A stretch of 64,000 nt of DNA from Sphaerolaimus hirsutus (taxonomy: Eukaryota > Nematoda > Chromadorea > Monhysterida > Sphaerolaimidae). Below the pieces are notes generated by a model. That model searched no databases. It was not told the origin of the DNA and saw only the letters and a program-made list of their open reading frames with translations. The stretch covers positions 10,286,704 to 10,350,703 of the forward strand of contig OZ038452.1 of NCBI GenBank assembly GCA_964036195.1, given 5' to 3'. This document shows positions 25,501 to 37,500 of the stretch, one piece after another (positions within the stretch are counted from its first letter, which is position 1; every line of letters begins with the position of its first letter). The position numbers and the translations under genes were made by a program.

Positions 25501-28500
25501 AATTAGGGTTTTCAAATCTAATGGTGAAAGTAAGCTCCAATACAATGTGCAAATCTTCAGACTCCCAGGATAACTGGGATGTGTCCCAGATTTATATTAT
25601 AGTTTTCAGTTACTGAGACAGAGTGGCATAGTGAATATGTGACAAAAATAAGTGACAGGAATTGCTGTGAGTGCTAAGAATGGTGGCAGTTATGGCAGCA
25701 TTTATGCTCAGGGTTTGTTGGAGTAAAAGTTGCAGTAAAATGATTTCAAATTCAAGCTGAATGTACCAACCTCAGTGATGTACTTTGTGCAATCTCCCTC
25801 TCCACTTCCATCATCTGGTCCACCAATTTGACACTCTCGTATGAATTGTGAAGCCTTGAAACCAGCCTGCACATTTGGCTTATTTATTCGTACTATAGTC
25901 TCACGTAAATAAATATTAGCTAGAAATCTCCTAATCATTTCCTGACCTTCAAAAAGAATTCTTCTGCATTTTTCGGAGTCCACACTTTGAATGGCGGTGG
26001 CCTGGGAGAGCAACGCCTCCATTTACAGGGATCAAATGGCTCAACTGTCAATGAACTTTCAGTAGTTTTCTTTTGTACATTATCCTTGACTATTCTCCAA
26101 TCGTCTATACTGGAGTCACGGTCAAACACGGTTGACAATGATCTGAAACGAGAGAAGGTTGGAAAGAAGGGGAAAGCTCAAAATCCAAGTGCGCATAATC
26201 CAATCAGGCGTAATCCAATCAATTTTTGCGCATAATCCAAGCACTATCGGTGTAAAGTTACATGCATTTTTGGTTCCGCCAAGTGCAGCATAATCCATAC
26301 AGAAATGAGGCATAATTCAAGCAAGCACTCTTCTTATGTATGAATGTATTTAAGTCAGTACAGTGCACAATACATGTACTGTATAGTTGACATAGTACAA
26401 CGAAAAAAAAAAAAAAAAGAAAAAAGTCGAGAAAACGACCTCCCATCAGAGGGGTGAGTTTGAGGCTTGAAGTTGAGAATAAGAGGGCAGGGTGCATCAG
26501 ACCAGTCATTTTTTAAGACCGCTGATGACTCGGGCCAGATTGATTAATAACTTGGACATAAATGGCCTGTTCCCAAGGTGTAAATACACCGCTCATAAGA
26601 AGCGGGAACAGTGCCAAGAAAATGTCCGCCATTTATTGGCTGGGTATATTTCAAATATGCACGTACGCATTTGCTACCATATCTCGGGCAAACAAGTACG
26701 AGTGTGACATATACCCTAAGAGTTATGGTCTATCTGAAAAAGATATGACATATGAAGTGAGAATTGAAAAAATAGCGAACATATATATTAATAAAGTTCG
26801 GAATGCGTTCGGAAATGCTAATATTATAAATTTCCAGTACGCGGATTGTTGTTACCAATCAATACTAATAACGAACAGAACGATTTTAAAATCTAGTCCG
26901 TATTACTTTCCGATGAATTGCGTATGTATTCGAGATTATTCGAGAAAAGCAAAATATCGGCGAACGTTGAAGCTGAGCGAGACGTTCGGTAAGGCGGATT
27001 TGAGCGATATAATTGGTGAGTGGGCGGTGAAACTGAATGTTTCACATTACGCGGGTCTCTCGTTCGTGCGGGTGCACATACAAAGCCGGTATTTACCGTG
27101 CTTTGTGTCCCAAACGAAAACGAGAGTTTTTTTTGGCTTTACATTTCGATTGAAAGGTTTTTTCGCGATAGAGGTGTTTATATCGCGAAATTTTCCGATA
27201 GTTCAATTCAATTGGTTGAGGAGAACATCTATCAAACGAAATGCGACAAAGTTTTTAACAGTTATCTCGATATCGAAGAAAAAGTATATGTTGGAATTTC
27301 GAAATTCCTGGAAAAGATTTTGGGCATTTGAAGCCAATATTCTAAGCCATTCAGTGCCTCTATCTTGTAGGATTATATGGCGCTCGTTGAGGAGGTGGAA
27401 AACGAAAACGACGGTTTCGTTGACACTTCACAAGATTCCCAAGACCCTGCGGGCACAAAATCGCAGCCGTTGCGACGTTCGGGTCGCAAATCGGGCAGCT
27501 TTCGGGTGCTGGCGAGCAAGGGTGGTGCGGTGCAAAGCGGAGGTCCGAAAAAGCGGAACGCTACCACGGTTAGTGGGACAGTGGGCTAGGCATCTGCGTA
27601 CTGGTGAGAGGCACTCGAGTGTCAGTTCCAGTTCTCAGATGTCATTGAGTTTTGCGATGTTTTCTTCATTCATTAGAAATTCATGGTTACTGTCTTATGA
27701 GTTTTATCCGCCTCGCAGTAGTGGGCGTCATTTGTGGAGCTGGGTATATCGCCAAATGCCGGAAATTAATTATTTATGTACAAAATACCGTCAAAAACAT
27801 TGGCATTTACAATGTGTCCATTCAAACATGCTATACGTATTTAGAGTGAATAAATCTAATACGCATTACTGCGAGGTGGGTATGACTGGGCGCACACCTT
27901 TGATTGACATGTCCTACATGCGGTTTGTTGTGATGCAGGCGCTCTCGCATAAAACAAAGCGTGAAAAGATTTTCACGGCAAACCGCTCGGAAATGGACGT
28001 GGAATTTGAGGGGTTGACAACGTCCCCGATGGCAACCGCGGAAGACACGGTCGCTATGAAGACAAAGTTCGGCACACTGACGCCGCGCGAACGCGTCAGC
28101 TTCGTCAATAACCTGGTGGACACCAGGTCGGGCAAGTACGTAGAGTTGGCGGAGCAGATGAACACGATGGAGACGCTGCTGTCCAAAGGTCCCATTAATG
28201 TTGGTTCCGGGGCATGTTTCTATGATAACAGCTTTAATTTAAGCCTGATTAATAGAAATCTAGTTCATATTGTTGGATATCCTATCGGGTCATATTGTAT
28301 ACATCATCTCAAATTACTGCGAAGAAGGAAAAGGGAATGTTTATTTACAGTAGTTTTCTACTACGTCATAACAATACCATGTGCTGTAATGTTTAATACA
28401 CATTCCGCTTTCTCGCAGGCCGAATCCCTGGGCGCTTACACATGCCAAACCAAGGAGATCCTTGCAAAATTGAAGCATGCCATTTATTTAAGTGGTCAGA

Positions 28501-31500
28501 TCGACTTGGGGCAGGCAATGATTGCCGAGACGATGCTGCTCGACTCAGCGCGTGCAGTCAGAATTATTTGACGAGTTAAAAACGCAGCGCGTGATGATCG
28601 AGCGAATGCAAATGAGTTTGCAAGCCAAGGGGGTGGATCTGACGGCCGATGTGAACAACATATTTATGTTGAGTAGCACCGAACCGCAAGATCCGATGTC
28701 CTTCTTTTATCGGACTGACTTCCTGGCTTTTGGCATCCGTTGGAAGTGTCTAATGTGCGCGCTAATTTGGCACAAAGGTGAGACGTTGGGTGTGCCGGCT
28801 CTCAAAGAAGAAGCCATAAGGTGCAACATTTCCTATACGGAATATGATCCCTTGGCACCCCTAGTCATGGCCAAGTGCTGGGCAGAGTGGCGCAACGAGC
28901 AGTGGAAATTGTATTACGACGATACCGACGACAATCAAGCCGTCTCATGGTATGATAAGACAATTTCCGGTGATTCTGCTCGTATGCGAAGTACACCGGC
29001 CTACCGCTCCCTAATAGCAGTTTTGCAAGTGTGCGTAAAGGGTAACAAGGCTTTCGCCATGTACCTGAAACTGACAGGGGGGCGGCAAATTCAAAATGCG
29101 GCACGCGCGCATCGTTACCTCGGCAACGGCTTTAATAAAACTGCGTGGGATGGCGTGACAAAATCGAGCGACGGCCGGAACATGAATATGTACAGCCTCG
29201 CGTTAGAGGAAGTTCGCGCCTCCCCGGAGTTTACCTCTCTGACTTTCACGTCTGAAGAGGAGCAGGCGTACAATGCCGAGTTTGTGGCCCACGAGGCAGA
29301 CAAAATGTGGACTGTGGGCCCCGGGATATCGGAGCACAAAGAAAGGGCGAAATCCATCCACCAAGGTAGGTTGGGTGGGTTGCATAGTTTCAGTGTGAAA
29401 CGTGGAAAATGGGAGAATACCATCCTTAGTATTCAAAATTACCTTGAATTCGGTATAAAGGAATCTGAGGTAGAAGACGGTGAAATAGTGGAATTTCAAG
29501 TGAAGGATATCGTTATTAAACGCTATAGTAAATGTCCGGAACCAATACGCCACACACATTCCTCTCTCTCGATGGTAACTGTAAACTCCCAATCCCTTTC
29601 AGTGAACCAGTTCAATCAGACGATGAACAAGCGCAAAAAGGGCGGCAAGTCGTCGTCTAGCTCCGCGGGCGCCGCGGTCATTGCGGCGGCGGCGGCTGAT
29701 GCCCCTGAGGAGCTCGGTGAGGCCGTAGATGATGACGGCTCCGTGGACATGGAAAATGAGGTGATTCAGCGTTTTCATCTGGACCATGAAGACAATCCAT
29801 TGCGGTTGTGGGCTGGTAAATTCGCGGAAAAGAGCGGAAGTTTGACCCCTAAAATGGTGGACATACACTCGCCGGCGGCTATCAACGCTGCCAAAATGGC
29901 TGTCACTACTGACGCTATGGGCGGTACCACAAATTGGGACGATAAAGTATTTGTCGCCGATTGTGGATGGTTCACCATTAGGGATCTCTTGCGCTCGTTC
30001 GATCATGACCCCTCTGAGTGGCAGCCCTACCTGCAAAAGGATGTAAAAAGACCGATGACCTGGCAAGCGCCTGTATGGTCACTGTCCCCCCTCCCATCGA
30101 ACTTCTTTTCTGACAAGTTCTCGCGCGATGACAAATACGGTCAGGACCATACTGGTCTGCGCGAGGGTTGGGTGGGCATTTCGGTCGATTTTATCCCTGT
30201 GCGAGTTTGGCTAGTAGGGGACAGCACCGCAAGGTCGGTGAGGGTGTCGCTGCTGGACTTTTTGCGAAAAAGTATTGTCCATACTGAGGCGGCGCACCTT
30301 CCCCATACGGTGTCTGTGTCGAACGTTGCCAATTGCTACTCGGGTTGTAGAATGGCGACAATGAAAGGGGCGTGTGCGCTGATCGATTTTAGCGAAGTGA
30401 AAGTCGTGGTGTGGAAGTCTGTTCTGGACTACATAGACACGGTCTTCTGCACTGTTAAATCGGGCGAATCGGATGGCATTTTCCAGTTCGTGAGGAATGT
30501 TTACGTGACTTTATTACAACTGCGTTTCATCCTCTTTGAGCAGGGCTTGCCGCACATTCCGATAGTGTGTTGCGTGACCCAGCCGTTTTTTCCGGCACAA
30601 GAGGGGATCGCACACAACGCGTACGCCGAAGCTATAATTTGGAGGTTGGGCAGAGACATCGAATCAGCGTTGTCTCGGGTGTGCGCCAATATACCTGGCG
30701 TAACCATCTGCCAACCACTGAATTATATATTGCGAAACAAAAAATCCGCAATAATTCCGCACTTGATGGGGGTGGATACCATGCGCCTATATGAAGGGAT
30801 TGTAGGCACAGACGGCATCCATCTGAGCAAATACGGGGAGTCGTTCTTTGGGCGCTTATTGGCACGGGAGTGCGCGTTCGCGCTGGAAGGTTACAGCGCG
30901 CCAACGCTAGCCAGGTGGGCGAAAGTAGATAACGTGCTAGATATAATAAATAGCCTAGATCACCTGTCATGGATGCATGTTTGTATTAGATCTTATTGTA
31001 CCCTAACTCCTACAGGTGGCGCCAGATGTGCGGCTCAACCGATCCCGATCTCTGCAAAGAGGGGCAAAGGGCGGTGGCGGACCTGTTCACCAAGGCGAAG
31101 GAGGTTTGTTTCTAAGCTACCATGTGTTAACACTGGCCGCTGCGTAAAAGCATCTGACTCGAATATTAATAAATCGGTGCAGGAAGTTCGCATAAGCGTG
31201 GCCGCGGTGCTCGTGGAGTCCCGTACGGGCGCGGAAATGGCGGTGCGGCGCAAATTCGTGGCGCCGGGGGTAGCCGAAACAGTTCGGTGGGCAGCGGATC
31301 CGAGCGCAGAGGAAATCTGCAGCAGAATAACCGGTCCGGGTGAGTTAGTGCCGAGTGAAATTCCGTCTATTCTGCTATTCGTCATAATTTTACTGTGCTC
31401 GTTTACATTGGTTACGTATATTCTAGTAATACAATGCATACCTCAGGGGTTCCGCATCAGCCGGCGCCGGCAACAATCGCGGAGCGAACGGCGGCCGTGG

Positions 31501-34500
31501 TCGCGGCGGCCGAGGTGGGGGCCCACCAGGAGTTCCGCCTGGCGGCAGCGGCAAAGGCTTGTGGTATGTCTACCGCGAATAAAATGGGAGCAAGCAGCTC
31601 GGTTGCAAAGTGATCTGTTTTTTAGGATGTTTCAGCGTGCGCGCCTCTGTTTCAGAAGGCGCGACATCCTGAATTATTTTTGCATTGGCTGCGCCACCAT
31701 GTCACTTTTTTGCTTAGTTAGCAATAAGTTTATATATGGCGTAACTTCACAAGGCGTGGTTACTGGATCATTTACGGCAGTTCCTAAAATGTGCCTTAGG
31801 ATATTTGTGGATAACATGTTAATATTGGCACTACTTTGTGAAGAGACACCTTTTTGCGTTCTGTTCTTATGTCCGAAATACATGGCGATATGTGCATCAG
31901 TCGGTAGAAGACAGTTAATAATATCACTAACTGTTGGGCTGAAGGGTAAAACCATTTTGAACCTGCAACTTGACAGGTTGGCCATGTATTTCAGACAGAT
32001 ATTATCTGTTTTATCATATTACAAGACCGGTAATTTAATTACAACTATAAAATGGTTTCGTAATACATGCCATATTATCATCGCGATACGGGATCTCACG
32101 TGTAATTTAGTGCTTTACCAACCAACGGCATTTTCATTTATGTCATTATATAATTACCTCCGGGTGACGTGCATTTTTTTATGTTGCATGATAAGGCCAG
32201 TAAATATACATCATGCTGGTCTAACTGGGAGAAATGTGGCACAATGTGTTACGGGCATATCACGTAATGTAAATATGCCAAAAGCTGATACTCTACAAAC
32301 AGGTACTGATATTCGGCACCAGAGTGTAGGGTTGGCCTTAAACACAGCCACCGACGAGACAGCGAATGTCCGGTGCGCCTCTGATCTCAAAGTTTTTTAC
32401 CAAAATGTGAACTCAATAAGGCATAAGCATGCGCAGCTTCATAATATTGGGAATATGGACTATGACTGCATTGCTCTTTGTGAAACCAATGCTGTACATA
32501 AAGTCCATCTGCCGGATATACAGGGTTATACGCTAAATGCAATCATGAAGCCGATTGATGGCAATGGCGGTATAGCCGTGTATACCAAAGTGCACTTAGA
32601 ATGTTCCGTTTTGGGAGGTGAATATTGGGAAGACTGTAAAAATGTTTTATGGCTCACTCTGCGATGCCAAAAAACATCAACTTTCATTATGCTTGCAGTA
32701 GTATATCTTTTCGATTCAGGAAAAGTATCCAGGAATCGTACGTATTTAGAGCAAAATGAATGCATCCTATCCCACCTATCGTCTCAGATATCTGAAAATA
32801 TAAAACAGGGCAGTCCTACCTTACTTATAGGGGATTTTAACGGTCACATTGGGAACACTTATCCTGGGCTGGAGCAAAATAATGCTACTGTAAATGACAC
32901 AGGGAGACTAGTGAACTCCTTTATTACGTTGAATGATCTCTATGTAGGCACATCTGTCACTGATATATGGTGGTCTTATGAAGCAGGAGCAATACGCTCA
33001 CTATTAGATATAGCTTTATTCGACTCAAATGCGGAGTGGGTAAGTGAACTCTCGCATCATAGCCCGACCAGTGATAGGTCAATTGCTTCAGATCACTGCT
33101 CGTTGCACTTAAAACTGTCTACGCTACCCTTACATCGTGTACAGCCGACTGGCGATAAATATTCACATGAGTGGGTGGTGAAGGGGGAAGATGTCATCGA
33201 GCCATTCTCAAACTGGCTTGAAGAGTCTTTGTCATCGTTAAGTGATCAAGAATGTACATATGAAACTGTTTTGAGTCGCTTACAAGATGTTGCCTCTAGA
33301 CGTTATAGATTAAAAGCTAGTACAATTCAGCCAACATGCGTGGCGGTAAAAATTCGGCGCATGAAGGCAGAAATACAGAAATTACGGCGGCAACTACATT
33401 TGGATGCCATCGTATATTCTGAGTACAAAGCTAGGGTGTCGGTTCTACGGGACTGTATACGTTCCTGTGAACAAGAGTATGAGAGGGAAATCAAGCGCAA
33501 ACGACTTGACATTGAACTACAATCAAGTAGTACTAAGACGGATTTGTACAGCCTGGCTCGGCGATATAGAGAGGCTGGCATTTTATATCCGATGTTAAGA
33601 TCGAATGTAGGCTTGGCAGATACAAAAGAAAGAATATGTAGTGTACTGCGGGGATTCTGGGATAAAGTTCAAACGGCAAATCCGATGAGCTCAGACCCAG
33701 ATAACTGCAAAACTACACTCTCTGGTATCATCTCAGGTAGCCTTGCGGTCAGTCTCGATGAGGGAATTAGCCCGGTAGAAATAAAACAAGCTATTAAGAG
33801 ACTGAAACTAGGAAAATCTCCAGGTACAACGGGAGTCTATCACGAAATGTTACGTGGTAGTGGTACTCATTTAGTGAGAGTGCTTAAAATACTTTTCAAT
33901 GGTTGGTTTGATGGAAATCCTATACCCCATGCGGCTAAAACCTGTAAGCTGTCTTTACTGCATAAGAAAGGCTCTAAATCGTGTATTGATAATTATCGAT
34001 CTATTGGCCTGCAATGTAACCTATTAAAGCTATACTGCTCTGTATTGAATAATAGGCTACTATCAGCATTCGAGACCGTGGATGGATTCGGAAGTATGCA
34101 GGGGGGGTTTAGGAAAAAACGCCGCACCACGGATAATCATGTTATCATTCAGGGCTGCGTAAATGGTAATGCTACCGTTTCCGCATGTTTCGTAGATGCG
34201 GTTAAGGCTTTTGATAGGGTACCACGTACCAAGCTATGGCCTAAACTGCTGGATTATGGATATCCGGCAAAGTTTGTGAAATCGATATCGAGCACGTATG
34301 ACGATCTGCGGTGCGTGATACAATACGGTTCTACGTACAGCCCTGAGTATATGTATCCTCTTGGCGTACGTCAGGGGTGTTGCCTATCTCCTAGTCTGTA
34401 CGTTCTCTATTTAGCAGATCTACGTACTGATCTAGAAAGTCTGAATATAGGAGCACAACTGGGGCCTTTAAAAGTACCAGCAGTGTTCTTTGTCGATGAT

Positions 34501-37500
34501 ATTGCTCTGCTAGCGAATAGTGCACCCGATCTCCAGATTATAATGGATAAATTTACGGAATGGTCATGGAGATGGGGGGTAGCAATACATCCGGATAAAA
34601 GTAAGATTCTGCACTTCCGTCGTAAATCCAATCCATCATGCCATTGGGCATTAGGAAAGGATAAGAACGGTAGGCTCCAATACATATCTGAGGTGGACGA
34701 GATAAAGTATTTAGGTATTACAATAACGTCAGAAAGGGATATGTTTCGTAGACAGCGTCAGCTGCTGCTCCAACGAGCGCAGACGGCTGCCATAATGGTG
34801 GGAGAACTAGGAAAAATGTCATTACGTCCATTTTGGGCAGTGAACAGATTGTGGACACTATACGCAATGACAAAAGTATTCTACGGTGTAGAAATCTTTG
34901 GCTTGCCAAAGCAAACTTTGGCAAAACTGGTTGGCATACAAATGTCTGTTTACAGAAAGGTATGTCACTCCCCCCTGCACCTTTCAAACAGGTGCCTAGC
35001 TATTGATGGAGATGTTACAACAATGAAGGCTTGGTATACTAGCATAGTTGTTGGTCACTGTCGATACTTGGAGAGTGATAAAGTAAGCTCTACCACTAAG
35101 GTAGCATTTAAACTCTGGGGTAAGACAAAGTCGAACCAACCAAGGCGTTTTAGTCCCACTGGGCGGACTTCTGTACTACTTAATGATGCAAATATTGATC
35201 CTATGTTGGGCTTGAAGAGTATTAAACTGCTAGCTAAACAACAGGCCTGGATGGATGCATCGTTGGGCTCAGTAAGTCGGTCTCGATCACGGGTAGAACG
35301 TTATCTGGGCACATGCCCAGCCCCTTTAAATACCTATGAAATATATATTGATGATCTACCGTGGGTTTTTACTCGACACGGTTTGTTGCAAAACGCGCAA
35401 CAATTCAGATTAAGTAGGACGGGGAAAAAACAGTGGACCTCATGCAAATTATGTAAAAAATATGGCCATGATTTCTGGCCAACCCTACAACATTATTTGT
35501 ACGGATGCCAAGATATGAGTATTATATACTGGCGCGAGAAACTGCTAAGGGAATTATGCTCTGAGTGCTGTGAAGAAAAATGTGCACAAGAGATTTGCTC
35601 TGTGGATCCGATATGCCGCTTTGCACAGATATCACGAGCTATCTGTGCAAAATCGCGAAAATTAATATCGACCAACATCACAGCATTAGATAAGTATATT
35701 ACTAGCCTCTGATCATGATCAAGTAGGTATTTATATACGTATCAAACTGTTCCCTGTTTTTAGATAGATCTTTGATCATAGTAATGTGTATATTGATATG
35801 GCGAAAAGTAGGGTAAAATAATATTATAACCTACACCGTGAGGTAGAGGACACTGGCATCGCTTATATTCGGACAAAGCATGGGATTTTAACTTCCACAT
35901 GCAGCCCGACAGTTTATTCAGCGATACATACACTCTAGACTCACTAGGCCAAAATCGAATACTACATATACCTACCAATCGTTGTACTGTCGTTTAAGAG
36001 TAAAACCAGGGCCCTGGTATCTTAGATTCTCTCTCTCTCGTTTATATTTTGTTATAGATCGCTCGCCTTAGTGGTAAATTTATGTTACTAGTATGTTGAA
36101 CTTGTAGGGCTTAGGATATCTTTGTTCTATATTCGTGGTATCACCTACTATATAGTTCTGTCTATTTGCGTGCAGTGGTATCATGTTAGTCTGCCTTAAA
36201 TATCGATTGTATTCGAATAATTATTACCGGTATTTTAAAAAACAAATGGTTCTCAACTTTTGCTCTTTGTTAAACATGAAATTGTATTTTGATTTCAATA
36301 TTGCTCTCGACTATTTTTCTTTTGTATGTTGTTAGTACATGCCCGTGACTTGTAGAGCCAGTAGCGGTACGAGTGTTAAATAAATAAATAAATAAATAAA
36401 TGTGCATGCAGCATTATTAGGGGTGTGCAAAGTTCACATGAAGGTCAATGGCATTCATTACAGTGTGCATTACAGTTGTGTGAAGGTGCTTATTCTTTTT
36501 AGAATGTATACATATAGTATTGAAATAGATATATAAATATAATATTAATTGTTATGTAGGAAATATGCAATGCAATAATATGTAATAAACGTATGCACCA
36601 CATGCTATGCTTTTTCCTAAGGAAACACTCCATTATGATGTCATCATTAATAAAATTGTTTCAAAAAATGTTTCTGAAAAAATGTTCACCCCCTGTACAT
36701 TGGTTGATTGCTTTCTGATTAGGGTTGGAAAAAAGCTCCCAGATATGACCTAGTGTCAACATATATAGCCACAAATAGGGGTAGCCAATGGATGTACCAT
36801 GTTTTTTGTGTCATTTACTTGCATTTGACTCTAGAGGCCCAAGCCGAGTAAACTTTATTTGATTTGATTTGATATATAGGTATATCAGACAGTGGCAATA
36901 CTCTGTGATGTTAAATATGACCATATAATTGCTGTGGAGCCATGGGATAGCATTATAAATAAGTGGTGATTTGTGTCAAAAATATCCATTTTTTGTCGAC
37001 ATGTTTGTATATCGGCTTATAGTAGAATGTTCGTGACTTCGAGTGAAGTTTGGCACGGAATAGTGATCAAACAAGGTTTTAAAAGGAGGTTGTTACTTTG
37101 GGAGTGATGTTACACACTGGAGGTACATGGAAGCACATTACCTCAATATTTTATACTACAGCAACATATGACTGCTTATTCACCCATGGTAGCACATAGA
37201 AATGGATGCTTTGATAATGAAAATGCCACAAAACCAATGACAACAACCACCAATGTCAATTTGTGTGTGAAATTGCACGTTTGCATGCAAATATTTTGCA
37301 AAATGCCTAGTGCCTCGTACTAAAAGTTTCAGTCAATGTTTAAAAAAAAAACATTTCGGACATCATGTTTTTTTTAAGTATAAAAAAACGTTTTAAAAAA
37401 CCCATCAGCCAACCCTATTTCTGATTGATGTTGATTCCTCTTATTTGTGCTGACATTGGCTATTAGTTACACAAAAAAGGAAATAAACCCAATATAATAC

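Larger units (their letters stand above)
28522..35712 (+). other. 7.2-kb continuously open frame across exons, introns and ORF2
   Basis: One frame is open for 2396 codons from just after the TGA at 28519-28521 to TGA at 35710. It includes the ORF1 exons to 30924 in the correct frame, introns 3-6, the RG-rich exons in the wrong frame, an AT-rich spacer 31583 to about 32185, then ORF2. It shares 50 nt with an upstream 669-codon open frame (26562-28571). Confidence 0.7.
26490..36401 (+). mobile_element. APE-type LINE-like unit with spliced esterase/RGG ORF1
   Basis: A plus-strand unit within intron 4 of gene 1. Parts in order: short ORF with N-terminal hydrophobic segment (26622-27331); a GC-rich, intron-interrupted ORF1 (27377-31582) with a GDSL/SGNH-esterase domain and RG/RGG tail; ORF2 with APE endonuclease, reverse transcriptase and C-terminal CCHC (to 35712); a 3' UTR; a (TAAA)n tail at 36377-36401. 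Esterase-bearing ORF1s are known from CR1-like LINEs. Introns in a LINE ORF1 are not expected of an element copied from spliced RNA. The 5' boundary is uncertain and no good target duplication was found. The alternative is a host SGNH gene lying next to a 5'-truncated LINE. Confidence 0.75.
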
